Assembly: GCA_002284895.1 (NCBI GenBank)
Contig: CP015605.1
Coordinates: 868,001 to 932,000 of the forward strand
Direction of reading: 5' to 3'
Source: Actinobacteria bacterium IMCC19121
Lineage (GTDB): Bacteria; Actinomycetota; Actinomycetes; Nanopelagicales; Nanopelagicaceae
Length of the DNA: 64,000 nt
Shown: one piece after another, positions 9,098 through 18,607 of the stretch
Layout: the number at the start of each line of letters is the position of its first letter
Numbering within the stretch: position 1 is the stretch's first letter
Translations under genes and position numbers: made by a program
Notes under the pieces: generated by a model
Seen by the model: the letters and a program-made list of their open reading frames with translations, nothing else
Database searches by the model: none
Told to the model about the DNA's origin: nothing

Positions 9098-9982
9098 ATG
9101 TACATACAAACTCCTGCATTTCTCACCCCCTTTGAAGCTCGTGCCATTCTCTTTTCCTGCATTGAACCTGGACATTTCTTTTGGAGCTCTGAGATCTCTG
9201 CCCATGGTCCACTCAAAGTTTTGGAATCCATTCTTTCTGGCAGCTATGCAGCGGAGAAAACTAAAGCCATTATTGATTCGATACGTGTGGCTGAAGTTGG
9301 TCAGATTCTCTTTGAGATTGAAAAAGCGGGGGCGCAGTTCTTAACTCCTGAGCATGAGCACTGGCCGATAGGCGTCAACCAACTTGTTAATCCACCCATC
9401 GGTTTAATTGTTAAAGGGGATTTAACATGCTTGGTTACTGACTCATTAGCAATCGTAGGTTCGCGCAAACCCACAAACTATGGGGCCAACGTTGCAAGTG
9501 AATTTGCTCGTGGTTTTTCAGATTTAGGCTGGACGATTATTAGCGGGGGAGCATATGGAATTGATTCCTATGCCCATCGCGCAACCCTTCAAGCAAATGG
9601 GCGAACAATTGCAGTTCTTGCTACGGGCATAGAAGTGGCCTATCCAAAATCTAATCAAAAACTCTTTAACGAGATGAGTGCACATGGCGCACTCATTAGT
9701 GAACTCATGCCATATGAGAGTGCTATGCCATCTAGGTTCCTTGTGCGAAATCGTTTGATTGCATCGATTGCCCAAGCAACATTGGTTGTTGAAGCTGCCT
9801 ATAAAAGTGGATCACTTCGCACCGCACACGATGCCGCCGAACTTCTTCGCCCAGTCATGGCAATTCCTGGACCGATCAACTCTGCAATGAGTCAGGGATG
9901 TCATCGCTTAATTAGTGAACGTGCCGCAGAGTTGATCACATCCGTTGCAGATGCAGTGGAGTTCATAGGTACAAATCAATGA
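9098..9982 (+). CDS. dprA: DNA processing protein DprA (Rossmann fold)
   Basis: 294-residue single-strand-DNA-binding protein that loads RecA on incoming DNA during transformation. The Rossmann core is clear: LAIVGSRKPTNYG, WTIISGGAYGID, GRTIAVLATGIEVAYP, LVRNRLIASIA and VEAAYKSGSLRTA. The extra C-terminal winged-helix domain of some DprAs is missing. TAGCGT lies 8 nt before the ATG. The partner comM/yifB is not adjacent. Confidence 0.93.
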   Translation: MYIQTPAFLTPFEARAILFSCIEPGHFFWSSEISAHGPLKVLESILSGSYAAEKTKAIIDSIRVAEVGQILFEIEKAGAQFLTPEHEHWPIGVNQLVNPPIGLIVKGDLTCLVTDSLAIVGSRKPTNYGANVASEFARGFSDLGWTIISGGAYGIDSYAHRATLQANGRTIAVLATGIEVAYPKSNQKLFNEMSAHGALISELMPYESAMPSRFLVRNRLIASIAQATLVVEAAYKSGSLRTAHDAAELLRPVMAIPGPINSAMSQGCHRLISERAAELITSVADAVEFIGTNQ

Positions 9983-9988
9983 GAGAAT

Positions 9989-10915
9989 ATGCCTATGAGT
10001 GATTTCCGTTCGGGCTTCGTTGCCATTGTTGGCCGCCCTAACGTTGGAAAATCCACTCTTATTAACGCTTTAGTTGGCAGCAAGATTGCAATTACTTCAC
10101 ATCATCCCAACACCACCCGTAGTGCTATTCGCGGCATTGTCCATGGAGATAACTTCCAAGCAGTATTGGTGGACACACCTGGAGTGCACAAGCCAAAGAC
10201 TTTATTAGGCCATCGTCTTAACGCAGTTGTTGATCAATCTATGGATTCAGTTGATGTTGTGATTTTGTGTATTCCAGCTGATGAAACATCTGGTGCTGGA
10301 GATGTTTACATCGCCCAAGAAATTGCAAAGCACCCGCGGGCAAAGAAGTTTGCAGTTATTACAAAGACAGATTTATTATCTAAAGAAAAGCTGGCACTGC
10401 GTTTAACTGGAATCATGGAGTTAGCCCAAGGCTTTACGTGGGATGAAATCATTCCGGTATCTGCTGCCATTCATGATCAAATCGATTTACTCAATAGCCT
10501 CATTGGGGCGGCACTTCCAGCAGGTCCTGCCTATTACCCTGAAGGCACAACAAGTGATCAAGCAATCGAGCAATTGATTTGTGAGTTCATCCGAGAAGCT
10601 GCGCTGCAGGATGTTCGAGAAGAGCTGCCTCACTCGATTGTTGTGACAATTGATGAGTTTGGTGAGCGAGAAGAAAAGGGATCACGCCCCTTTTATGACG
10701 TGCATGCAACTATCCACGTTGAACGTGACACCCAGCGCGCAATCCTGCTTGGACATCAAGGTACTCGCTTAAAAGAAATTGGAATTAGAGCTCGCGCAGA
10801 TATTGAGCGCGCACTTGTTGCCAAGATATTCCTGGGTCTTCACATCAAAGTTTCTAAAGAGTGGCAGCGTGATGCTCGCATGCTCGACAAACTAGGCTTT
10901 GAAGAGCGTCGCTAA
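9989..10915 (+). CDS. era: GTPase Era
   Basis: 308-residue GTPase for 16S rRNA maturation and 30S assembly. G1 is GRPNVGKST, G3 VDTPGVHKP, G4 TKTD, G5 SA in PVSAAIHDQ. The C-terminal KH domain has GHQGTRLKEIG. It starts 6 nt after dprA (ATG 9989; a second in-frame ATG at 9995 is possible). Its stop overlaps that of the convergent EamA gene by 4 bp. Confidence 0.95.
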   Translation: MPMSDFRSGFVAIVGRPNVGKSTLINALVGSKIAITSHHPNTTRSAIRGIVHGDNFQAVLVDTPGVHKPKTLLGHRLNAVVDQSMDSVDVVILCIPADETSGAGDVYIAQEIAKHPRAKKFAVITKTDLLSKEKLALRLTGIMELAQGFTWDEIIPVSAAIHDQIDLLNSLIGAALPAGPAYYPEGTTSDQAIEQLICEFIREAALQDVREELPHSIVVTIDEFGEREEKGSRPFYDVHATIHVERDTQRAILLGHQGTRLKEIGIRARADIERALVAKIFLGLHIKVSKEWQRDARMLDKLGFEERR

Positions 10916-11775
10916 ACTTTTTCTTTACGACTTGCTAGATAAGAACCTAAAACAACCATAGGCAGACCCACAATAATTCCAAGAGTAATTGGCTCATCTA
11001 AGATTATGATTCCAAGAACCACGGCAAATGCAGTGTTTACATAGGTAGTGAGCGATCCACGGGCCGGGCCGATTTCAACGATAACTATGAAGAAGAGCAT
11101 GAAGGCGATAGCTGTGCTGAAAATACCCAATGCCACAAGAGCGGTAATTGCTTGTGCTGAAACTGGATTACTTGGCCATACTGCAATGGCGATTGGTGTG
11201 TAGAAAAGACAGGTGATTCCCATTGCCACACCATTGATTGCAATTCCATCAACGCCGGGCAAGTTAGCGGTGATCATGAGCACGGCATAGGCATAGAGAA
11301 TAGAAGCCAGAATCACCATTGCAATTGCTTTGGGATTACTGCTTCCAGTAATTGATTCAATACCAAAGAGTGCAATGATTCCTATAAAGCCAACAACTAA
11401 ACCAAAGATTCGCTTTGGCTGCCAGACGCTGTGATCACCGCGAAGTGAAGAGAAAATAGTTGAAAAAATTGGAACAGTTGAAACAAGTAATCCCGCAAGA
11501 CCAGAAGAGATTTCTTTTTCAGCACTTGTTATAAGAATCCATGGACCAATCATTTCAAGTGCTGCATAAGGGGCCACATACTTAATTCCCTTAATTGCAT
11601 CCTTTAAAGTGTTTTTGCGCATTGCAATAGGAATCAAAATCGCAGCGCCAATAAATGTGCGACCAGCAACGATGAGTGCGGGTGGAATATCAGCCACTGC
11701 CACCTTCATTAGAAGGTAAGGAATTCCCCACAAGAAGCCGACAATGCCAAATTGGATCCAGGATTTACGGGTCAT
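10912..11775 (-). CDS. EamA-family (DMT superfamily) transporter
   Basis: 287 residues forming about ten hydrophobic helices in two EamA repeats (first half GIVGFLWGIPYLLMK; second half with AIAFMLFFIVIVEIG and VLGIIILDEPITLG). Such proteins export or import amino acids and metabolites; the substrate is not predictable. It starts directly after the glgA stop with no gap, so it is the second gene of a glgA-eamA unit. Confidence 0.8.
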   Translation of the reverse strand: MTRKSWIQFGIVGFLWGIPYLLMKVAVADIPPALIVAGRTFIGAAILIPIAMRKNTLKDAIKGIKYVAPYAALEMIGPWILITSAEKEISSGLAGLLVSTVPIFSTIFSSLRGDHSVWQPKRIFGLVVGFIGIIALFGIESITGSSNPKAIAMVILASILYAYAVLMITANLPGVDGIAINGVAMGITCLFYTPIAIAVWPSNPVSAQAITALVALGIFSTAIAFMLFFIVIVEIGPARGSLTTYVNTAFAVVLGIIILDEPITLGIIVGLPMVVLGSYLASRKEKV

Positions 11776-12936
11776 TTATGCAATCACGCGGCGATAAAGA
11801 GCAATAGTTGCAGCAGCTACTGCTTCCCAACCAAATTCGCTCATGGCGCGTACTCTGCCAGCAGTTCCATACTTTTTTAGCAGTTCTGGCTGTGACATTA
11901 AACGCGTAATGGATTCAGAGAAAGCCGCTTCAAATGCTGGGCCATCACCGTTGTAGTCAACTAATTCACCGCTCACTTGATGTGCAACAACTTCAGGAAT
12001 TCCGCCCACACGAGTTGCCAGCACTGCTGTTTCACAGCCCATCGCCTCTAAATTAACAATTCCAAGTGGTTCATAGACTGAGGGGCAGAGAAATAGCTGG
12101 GCTTGAGTCAACATCGCAGTGAGTTCGGCGTGAGGGAGCATGTCCTTGATCCACCAGATGTTGCTACGAGTTTTTTGCAGCTCTGCAATCAAGTTTGCAA
12201 CTTCTTTGCCGATACCTTCTTCATCTGGACTACCTGCAGCTAGTACAAGGCCGTATTCAGCAGGAACATCTTTCCAAGCACGAAGTAACTGTGCCAAACC
12301 TTTTTGGCGTGTAATACGACCAACAAAGATTGCATAAGGACCGCTGACGCCGTATTTGGCTGGCACGGATGCATCATTATTTGGTGCAAATTTAGAAGTA
12401 TCAACACCGTTGCGAATAGTTACAACTTTGCTGGGATCAACAGAGGGATAGGCAGCTAAAACATCTGCGCGCATTCCATCACTCACGGCAATGATTGCTG
12501 CTGCGCCTTCATAGGAAGTTTTCTCTGCCCATGATGAAATTGCATAACCCCCGCCAAGTTGTTCAGCTTTCCAAGGACGAAGTGGTTCAAGTGAGTGAGC
12601 ACTGACAATATGGGGGATTGAATATTGCAACGCTGCAAAGTGTCCTGCCATGTTTGCATACCAAGTATGTGAATGAACTAGATCAACGTTAGATAGATTT
12701 GTTGCAATTTCAAGGTCTGTGGCAATTGCTTGCACTGCAGGATTTGATGCGGTGAACTCTGATGGAGTCTCATATCCAAAGGCATCATCGCGTTTTCCGC
12801 CAAAGCAGTGGACATCAACATGAACATCTTTGTTTGTGCGAAGGGCTTGCGTTAACTGGAGTACATGGACACCAGCCCCGCCATAGATTGCAGGGGGCCA
12901 TTCTTTGGTAACGATGCCAACTTTTAGCTCGCTCAT
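11776..12936 (-). CDS. glgA: Glycogen synthase, actinobacterial GT4 type
   Basis: 386-residue GT-B glycosyltransferase. It has the N-terminal KEWPPAIYGGAGVHV segment, the glycosyltransferase group 1 domain (FVGRITRQKGLAQLL), and the nucleotide-sugar-binding PSVYEPLGIVNLEAMGCETAV. Similar mycobacterial proteins (GlgA/GlgM) use ADP-glucose to make alpha-maltose 1-phosphate or extend glucans, so exact activity is open. It diverges from glgC, whose product makes ADP-glucose. A strong AGGGGG Shine-Dalgarno precedes the ATG. Confidence 0.88.
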   Translation of the reverse strand: MSELKVGIVTKEWPPAIYGGAGVHVLQLTQALRTNKDVHVDVHCFGGKRDDAFGYETPSEFTASNPAVQAIATDLEIATNLSNVDLVHSHTWYANMAGHFAALQYSIPHIVSAHSLEPLRPWKAEQLGGGYAISSWAEKTSYEGAAAIIAVSDGMRADVLAAYPSVDPSKVVTIRNGVDTSKFAPNNDASVPAKYGVSGPYAIFVGRITRQKGLAQLLRAWKDVPAEYGLVLAAGSPDEEGIGKEVANLIAELQKTRSNIWWIKDMLPHAELTAMLTQAQLFLCPSVYEPLGIVNLEAMGCETAVLATRVGGIPEVVAHQVSGELVDYNGDGPAFEAAFSESITRLMSQPELLKKYGTAGRVRAMSEFGWEAVAAATIALYRRVIA

Positions 12937-12969
12937 ATCAACCCCCTACCCGCATCAAGAGGTACAGGC

Positions 12970-12975
12970 TATCGT
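12970..12975 (+). promoter_or_regulatory. -10 element of leaderless glgC
   Basis: TATCGT, then six bases (tagcac), then the glgC ATG; same pattern as at psuG, xylB and aroG. Confidence 0.6.
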
Positions 12976-12981
12976 TAGCAC

Positions 12982-14205
12982 ATGGCAAAACTTAAACTTC
13001 CCCTTGGAATTGTCCTTGCCGGCGGTGAGGGAAAGCGTTTAATGCCTCTAACTGCAGATCGCGCAAAGCCTGCAGTTCCATTTGGTGGTTCATATCGCCT
13101 GATTGATTTTGTTTTATCTAACCTAGTAAATGCCAGCATGTTAAAGATTGCCGTGCTCACTCAATACAAATCTCACTCACTTGACCGTCACATCACAACA
13201 ACATGGCGAATGTCAGCTCTTCTTGGTAACTACATCACACCAGTTCCTGCCCAGCAGCGCTTAGGACCACGTTGGTATACAGGTAGTGCAGATGCAATTT
13301 TGCAGAACTTTAATTTAATTCATGATGAAAACCCTGAGCATGTTTTGGTCTTTGGTGCTGATCACGTCTATCGCATGGATCCAGGCCAGATGTTTGTTCA
13401 GCATGTTGAAACTGGTGCAGGAATCACTGTTGCAGCCATTCGCATGCCACGCTCTGAAGCACATGAGTTTGGAGTTATTGAATTAGCTGAAGATGGAATC
13501 ACTATTAAGGCATTTCATGAAAAGCCTTCCGATCCTCCAGCAATGCCAGGTCATCCTGATCTTTCTTTGGTTTCAATGGGTAACTACATCTTTAAGCGCA
13601 GTGTCATGGAAGAAGCGTTGATTATTGATGCTGAAGATATTGAGTCACGACATGACTTAGGTGGAAACATCATTCCTTTCCTAACCAAAAATGGTGAAGC
13701 AAAGGTTTATGACTTTGCCAATAACGTTGTCCCAGGAGAAACTGATCGCGATAAGGGTTACTGGCGTGATGTGGGTTCAATTGATTCTTACTATGACGCA
13801 CACATGGATTTAGTCTCAGTTCATCCAATCTTTAATCTTTATAACCGCGAATGGCCTTTGCTCACTAACCCACCATCACTGCCACCTGCCAAATTTAGTG
13901 AGAGTGGCGGGGCACACGATTCCATCGTTGGTGCTGGCTCCATTATTGCCGGGGGAATCCTGCATGGTTCAGTTGTTTCCTATGATGTTTCAGTAGGACG
14001 AGGCGCAATAGTTGAAGGCTCTGTGTTGATGCCATCGGTTCGAATTGGTGATAAATCAATCGTGCGCAATGCGATTTTGGATAAAAACGTTGTGGTTGAG
14101 CCAGGTGCTCAGATTGGTGTTGATTTAGAGCGAGATCGTGCTCGATTCACCATTAGTCCAGGCGGAATTATTGTTGTTGGTAAGGGTGTTCGCGTTACCG
14201 CTTAA
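12982..14205 (+). CDS. glgC: Glucose-1-phosphate adenylyltransferase
   Basis: 407 residues; makes ADP-glucose, the committed step of glycogen synthesis. N-terminal nucleotidyltransferase motif [20 protein letters not shown], the glucose-1-P site [10 protein letters not shown], then VIELAEDG and IKAFHEKP, and a C-terminal left-handed beta-helix ([16 protein letters not shown]). Divergent from glgA across 45 bp. Glycogen storage fits a planktonic cell living on pulses of sugar. Confidence 0.95.
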   Translation: MAKLKLPLGIVLAGGEGKRLMPLTADRAKPAVPFGGSYRLIDFVLSNLVNASMLKIAVLTQYKSHSLDRHITTTWRMSALLGNYITPVPAQQRLGPRWYTGSADAILQNFNLIHDENPEHVLVFGADHVYRMDPGQMFVQHVETGAGITVAAIRMPRSEAHEFGVIELAEDGITIKAFHEKPSDPPAMPGHPDLSLVSMGNYIFKRSVMEEALIIDAEDIESRHDLGGNIIPFLTKNGEAKVYDFANNVVPGETDRDKGYWRDVGSIDSYYDAHMDLVSVHPIFNLYNREWPLLTNPPSLPPAKFSESGGAHDSIVGAGSIIAGGILHGSVVSYDVSVGRGAIVEGSVLMPSVRIGDKSIVRNAILDKNVVVEPGAQIGVDLERDRARFTISPGGIIVVGKGVRVTA

Positions 14206-14209
14206 AGCT

Positions 14210-15613
14210 CTACCAATCTGCGGTGTTATCTCGCAGAGTTCGATATTTATCCATCACGTGTGGCGTGGCTTTAGATTCGTGATGTGAAACTTTTCCTAAA
14301 TCCCACGTTGGCATTTGACCCAGCAGCGCCCATGCTGCTTGCTTAGCTGCGCCATCTGCGACGTATTCACCGGCCGGTGGCACAAGAACTTCGCGTCCAA
14401 AGAGTGCGCTAGCAATTGTTGGAATTGCTGGATTCTTTGCAGCGCCTCCGATTAAAAGTATGCGATTGACGTTTACGCCCAGTGCAATCAATGCATCAAC
14501 GGCATCGGCTAATCCAGCCAACATTCCTTCAATCATGGCACGTGCAATATCTGCCGGATTGGAGTTATTCAGGTTCATCCCAGAGAAAACTCCCGTGGCA
14601 TCCGGGCGATTAGGAGTTCTCTCTCCTTCAAAATATGGAAGAAGAGTTAATCCATTAGCACCAGCAGTTCCAGATAGTGCAAGTGCTCCCACTTCATCAT
14701 GAGTTTTTCCAAGAATCTTAGTTGCAGCATCCATAATGCGTGCAGCATTTAATGTGCATACAAGAGGTAAGAAGCGACCAGTTGCATCAGCAAAACCAGC
14801 AACTGCCCCGCTTGCATCATGGGTAGGAGTTTCAGAGACTGCAAAAGCTGTGCCAGATGTACCAAGTGAAACTACAACATCTCCAGGTTGTGCCTGCACG
14901 CCAAGGGCTGCTCCTGCATTATCACCAGCACCTGCAGCTATTGGTATTCCTGAAGAAGTTGTTCCACCGAATTCATGAGGGGCAATAATTTTTGGCAAAC
15001 GCAGTTCAGAGTCATGGCGAAGTGCAAGACGCAAGATGTCTTCACGGTAATGAGAAGTTGTTGGATCAAAGTATCCAGTTCCAGATGCATCACTTCGATC
15101 TGTGAAAAGTGTGGAGAAATCTTTGCCACCTTGTAGTTGCCATGAAAGCCAATCATGGGGCAGGGCCACAGATGCAACACGAGCGGCATTTTCTGGTTCG
15201 TTATCTGCTAACCAACGAAGCTTTGAAGCTGTAAAAGATGCCACTAAAACCGAACCCACCTTGCGAGCAATTTCAGCGTTACCGCCTTCTTCGCGGTTTA
15301 AATCTTCAGCAGCTTTTGCAGAACGCGTGTCATTCCATAGCAATGCCGGCCTAATAACTTCACCATTGCTATCAAGTGCCACCATGCCGTGTTGTTGTCC
15401 TGCGATAGAAATTGCTTGAACATCTTCTAATCCGCCCGCATCTTTTATTGCACTATCGAGGGCGCTTTTCCAAAGTGAGGGATCAACTTCTGTGCCATCT
15501 GGATGTGCTGCGCGGCCTTGGCGCACGAGTTGTCCCGTGTGGGCATCGCGCATCACTACTTTTACCGACTGAGTAGATGAATCCACGCCGGCGATAATTT
15601 GTTGATTGGCCAT
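14210..15613 (-). CDS. xylB: Xylulokinase
   Basis: 467-residue FGGY kinase. The N-terminal GVDSSTQSVKVVMRDAHTG holds the phosphate-binding loop; ISIAGQQHGMVALD, LWNDTRS, PHDWLSWQL and the C-terminal LLIGGAAKNPAI fit xylulokinase. The product, xylulose 5-phosphate, enters the pentose phosphate pathway. No xylose isomerase gene is near, so xylose or xylulose use is inferred. TAGCCT lies 6 nt before the ATG. Confidence 0.88.
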   Translation of the reverse strand: MANQQIIAGVDSSTQSVKVVMRDAHTGQLVRQGRAAHPDGTEVDPSLWKSALDSAIKDAGGLEDVQAISIAGQQHGMVALDSNGEVIRPALLWNDTRSAKAAEDLNREEGGNAEIARKVGSVLVASFTASKLRWLADNEPENAARVASVALPHDWLSWQLQGGKDFSTLFTDRSDASGTGYFDPTTSHYREDILRLALRHDSELRLPKIIAPHEFGGTTSSGIPIAAGAGDNAGAALGVQAQPGDVVVSLGTSGTAFAVSETPTHDASGAVAGFADATGRFLPLVCTLNAARIMDAATKILGKTHDEVGALALSGTAGANGLTLLPYFEGERTPNRPDATGVFSGMNLNNSNPADIARAMIEGMLAGLADAVDALIALGVNVNRILLIGGAAKNPAIPTIASALFGREVLVPPAGEYVADGAAKQAAWALLGQMPTWDLGKVSHHESKATPHVMDKYRTLRDNTADW

Positions 15614-15619
15614 GTAGCA

Positions 15620-15625
15620 AGGCTA
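15620..15625 (-). promoter_or_regulatory. -10 element of leaderless xylB
   Basis: TAGCCT on the minus strand followed by six bases (tgctac) and the xylB ATG. Confidence 0.6.
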
Positions 15626-15709
15626 GACTGTTCCAGTCAGCGTTGACCACAGGCCGGGCGCTTTTGATAGCTCGAGCCCTTCATCATTTTCTTTTCAATG
15701 GAGTTAATA

Positions 15710-16735
15710 ATGCGTATTGGTGTGCTTACTGGTGGCGGAGATTGCCCAGGTCTAAATGCTGTGATCCGTGCCGTGGTTCGTAAAGGCGTAAAAGAGTACG
15801 GACATGAATTTGTTGGATTCCGCGATGGTTGGAAGGGTCCACTAGAGGGCTTAACAATGCCTTTGAATATTGAAACAACTCGTGGCATCTTGCCTCGCGG
15901 CGGAACAATCTTGGGATCTTCTCGTACTAACCCTTTCAAGATCGAGGGCGGCGTAGAAAAGATCAAAGACAACCTGGCTAAAGCTGGAATCGATGCACTT
16001 ATTGCAATCGGTGGCGAAGATACTTTGGGTGTTGCAACAAAGTTGGACTCACTTGGTGTCAAAGTTATTGGTGTCCCAAAGACAATTGATAATGATTTAA
16101 ACAACACTGACTACACATTTGGTTTTGATACAGCGGTTAATATCGCAGTTGAAGCAATCGATCGCCTTCACACAACTGCCGAGTCACATCACCGTGCGCT
16201 AATTGTTGAAGTTATGGGCCGCCATGCTGGCTGGATTGCACTTCACTCAGGTCTTGCAGGCGGAGCAGCGTGTATTTTGATTCCAGAACAAAAGTTCTCA
16301 ATTGAAAAGGTATGTGAATGGGTTGAATCTCGATTCAAATCTCATTACGCACCAATCATTGTTATTGCTGAAGGTGCTATTCCTCAAGAGGGTGACATGG
16401 TTACAAAGGATCAGACTCTTGATTCTTTTGGTCACGTCAAGCTTTCAGGTATCGGCGATTGGCTAGCTGGTGAGATTGAAGCGCGCACAGGCAAGGAAGC
16501 ACGCACATCTGTTCTGGGCCACATCCAACGTGGTGGATCTCCAACAGCATTTGACCGTGTTCTTGCTACACGATTTGGTCTTCAGGCAATTACTGCCGCT
16601 CACGAAGGTGACTGGGGCAAGATGGTTGCACTTCATGGCACCGATATCGTGCGTGTTCCGCTGGCATCTGCCACAGAACAGCTCAAACTCGTTCCCCTAG
16701 AGCGCTATCAGGAGTCAGAGATCTTCTTCGGATAA
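15710..16735 (+). CDS. pfkA: 6-phosphofructokinase, group III (possibly PPi-linked)
   Basis: 341 residues. LTGGGDCPGLNAVIR, IGGEDTLGVA, PKTIDNDLNNTDYTFGFDTA and VEVMGRHAGWIAL are clear PFK blocks. Classical ATP-PFKs have GGDGS and PGTIDND; here the positions are Glu-Asp and Lys, as in PPi-dependent or mixed group III enzymes of actinomycetes, so the phosphoryl donor is uncertain. The start is set at ATG 15710 because GGAG lies 6 nt before it; the in-frame ATG at 15698 overlaps that ribosome site. Confidence 0.88.
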   Translation: MRIGVLTGGGDCPGLNAVIRAVVRKGVKEYGHEFVGFRDGWKGPLEGLTMPLNIETTRGILPRGGTILGSSRTNPFKIEGGVEKIKDNLAKAGIDALIAIGGEDTLGVATKLDSLGVKVIGVPKTIDNDLNNTDYTFGFDTAVNIAVEAIDRLHTTAESHHRALIVEVMGRHAGWIALHSGLAGGAACILIPEQKFSIEKVCEWVESRFKSHYAPIIVIAEGAIPQEGDMVTKDQTLDSFGHVKLSGIGDWLAGEIEARTGKEARTSVLGHIQRGGSPTAFDRVLATRFGLQAITAAHEGDWGKMVALHGTDIVRVPLASATEQLKLVPLERYQESEIFFG

Positions 16736-16764
16736 TTGCGGTACGCGATTATCAATTGATTCTC

Positions 16765-16770
16765 TATCCT
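16765..16770 (+). promoter_or_regulatory. -10 element of leaderless aroG
   Basis: TATCCT, six bases (taaccc), then the aroG ATG at 16777. Confidence 0.6.
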
Positions 16771-16776
16771 TAACCC

Positions 16777-18123
16777 ATGACTTCTCCTCTAGATAATCTC
16801 TTCACGCCTGGTCTTGTGGCTGCCCAGCAACCACAGTGGCCTGGCGGTCCAGAGGGTGCTCCAATTAAGGCAGCAGTTGCTGAACTTAAATCATTTCCAC
16901 CACTTGTTTTTGCTGGTGAATGTGATGATTTAAAGACACGTATTGCACTTGCTGCAGAAGGAAAAGCTTTCTGGTTACAAGGTGGAGATTGTGCAGAGAC
17001 ATTTGCTGCAGCAACTGCTGATTCAATTAGAAACCGTATTAAAACTATTTTGCAGATGGCTGCAGTTTTGCAGTACTACTCATCTTTGCCAGTTGTAAAA
17101 GTAGGACGTATGGCAGGCCAGTTTGCTAAGCCACGCTCTAATGACATGGAGACTCGTGGGGATGTAACTCTTCCTGCATACCGCGGCGATGCAGTAAACG
17201 GAATTGAATTTACTGAAAGTTCTCGCACACCAGATCCTCATCGCTTAGTTCGTGTTTACAACACGTCAGCTTCAACTCTGAACTTAGTTCGTGCCTTCAC
17301 ACAAGGTGGTTTTGCTGATCTCCGCCAGGTGCATGAGTGGAACAAAGGTTTCATCCGCGATTCATCAGTGGGTGAGCGCTATGAAAAGATGGCAAGTGAA
17401 ATTGGCCGTGCGCTTTCATTTATGAAATCTGCAGGAGTAGATCCTGAGTCATTTAAATCTGTTGATTTCTTCTCAAGCCATGAAGCCTTGATTCTGGAAT
17501 ATGAGAAGGCGCTCACACGTATCGATTCACGTACGGGAAATCCATACGATGTATCAGGTCACTTCATCTGGATTGGTGAGCGCACACGTCAACTAGATGG
17601 CGCTCATGTTGATTTTGCTTCAAAGGTTCGAAATCCAATTGGTATCAAGCTTGGACCTAAATCCACAGTCGATGACGCCCTTGCATTAATTGACAAGCTA
17701 GATCCAAACCGCGAGCCAGGACGCATTACTTTTATTACACGTATGGGTGCTGGAAAGATTCGCGAAGCTCTGCCTGCTCTAGTAGATGGTGTTACTAAGT
17801 CTGGGGCAAAGGTTTTGTGGGTCTGCGATCCAATGCATGGCAATACATATGAGGCACCAACTGGATATAAGACCCGTAAATTTGATGACGTTATGGATGA
17901 AGTAAAGGGATTCTTTGAAGTCCATAAAGCGTTAGGTACACATCCAGGTGGAATCCATATTGAACTTACCGGCGATGATGTCACTGAGTGCGTTGGTGGT
18001 GGCGAGCAGATTTCACATGAGGACCTTGCTTCTCGCTATGAGACTGCATGCGATCCGCGCTTAAATCACTCTCAGTCACTAGAGCTAGCTTTTCTAGTTG
18101 CTGAGATGTTGCGCGACCGCTAA
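16777..18123 (+). CDS. aroG: Class II 3-deoxy-7-phosphoheptulonate synthase
   Basis: 448-residue plant/actinobacterial type DAHP synthase, first enzyme of the shikimate pathway. Seen: FAGECDDLK, FWLQGGDCAETF, VGRMAGQFAKPRS (phosphate binding), WIGERTRQLDGAHVDF, GIKLGPKS, VCDPMHGNTYE and GGIHIELTGDDVTEC (metal ligands Cys, His, Glu). A PASTA Ser/Thr kinase gene lies a few kb away, an order also known from mycobacteria. Confidence 0.95.
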   Translation: MTSPLDNLFTPGLVAAQQPQWPGGPEGAPIKAAVAELKSFPPLVFAGECDDLKTRIALAAEGKAFWLQGGDCAETFAAATADSIRNRIKTILQMAAVLQYYSSLPVVKVGRMAGQFAKPRSNDMETRGDVTLPAYRGDAVNGIEFTESSRTPDPHRLVRVYNTSASTLNLVRAFTQGGFADLRQVHEWNKGFIRDSSVGERYEKMASEIGRALSFMKSAGVDPESFKSVDFFSSHEALILEYEKALTRIDSRTGNPYDVSGHFIWIGERTRQLDGAHVDFASKVRNPIGIKLGPKSTVDDALALIDKLDPNREPGRITFITRMGAGKIREALPALVDGVTKSGAKVLWVCDPMHGNTYEAPTGYKTRKFDDVMDEVKGFFEVHKALGTHPGGIHIELTGDDVTECVGGGEQISHEDLASRYETACDPRLNHSQSLELAFLVAEMLRDR

Positions 18124-18133
18124 TTTTCTCCTT

Positions 18134-18607
18134 GTGACATTATTAGTAACAACCCATAAGACTCCTGTGGGAAATCTGAATCTCATAGCTGATGATCAGA
18201 TTCTAATTGGTGCAAACCTTTCAACTATCAGCGCTTTCAAAGCTGGCAAAGATATAAAGATTGTTAAATCCATTCCAGTCATTAGTGATTTAATCAATGA
18301 CTATTTTGATGGTGACATCACTGCCATTAATGGCATCAAAGTCAGCCAACCAGGTGCTCCGTTTTCTCAAGCTGCTTGGAAGGCTATGCGCAAGATTTCT
18401 GGCGGCAAAGTTCTTTCCTACTCTGATATTGCCCAGCGCGCAGGATCTCCTGCGGCGGTGCGCGCAGCGGGAAGTGCATGTGCCAATAACGCCATTGTGT
18501 TGGTTGTTCCATGCCACCGAGTTGTTAAAACTGGGGGAGCGTTAGGAAATTATGCTTACGGAGTTAACAAGAAAGAGTGGCTATTACGCCACGAGGGCTA
18601 CCTTTAA
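18134..18607 (+). CDS. ogt: Methylated-DNA--[protein]-cysteine S-methyltransferase
   Basis: 157-residue DNA repair protein that moves the alkyl group of O6-methylguanine to its own cysteine. The active site is VVPCHRVV, preceded by the helix SYSDIAQRAGSPAAVRAAG and followed by GNYAYGVNKKEWLL. GTG 18134 is chosen because protein homology begins just after it (TTHKTPVGNL); a longer frame into aroG has no homology. Its 3' end overlaps the convergent threonine aldolase gene by 24 bp. Confidence 0.9.
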   Translation: MTLLVTTHKTPVGNLNLIADDQILIGANLSTISAFKAGKDIKIVKSIPVISDLINDYFDGDITAINGIKVSQPGAPFSQAAWKAMRKISGGKVLSYSDIAQRAGSPAAVRAAGSACANNAIVLVVPCHRVVKTGGALGNYAYGVNKKEWLLRHEGYL

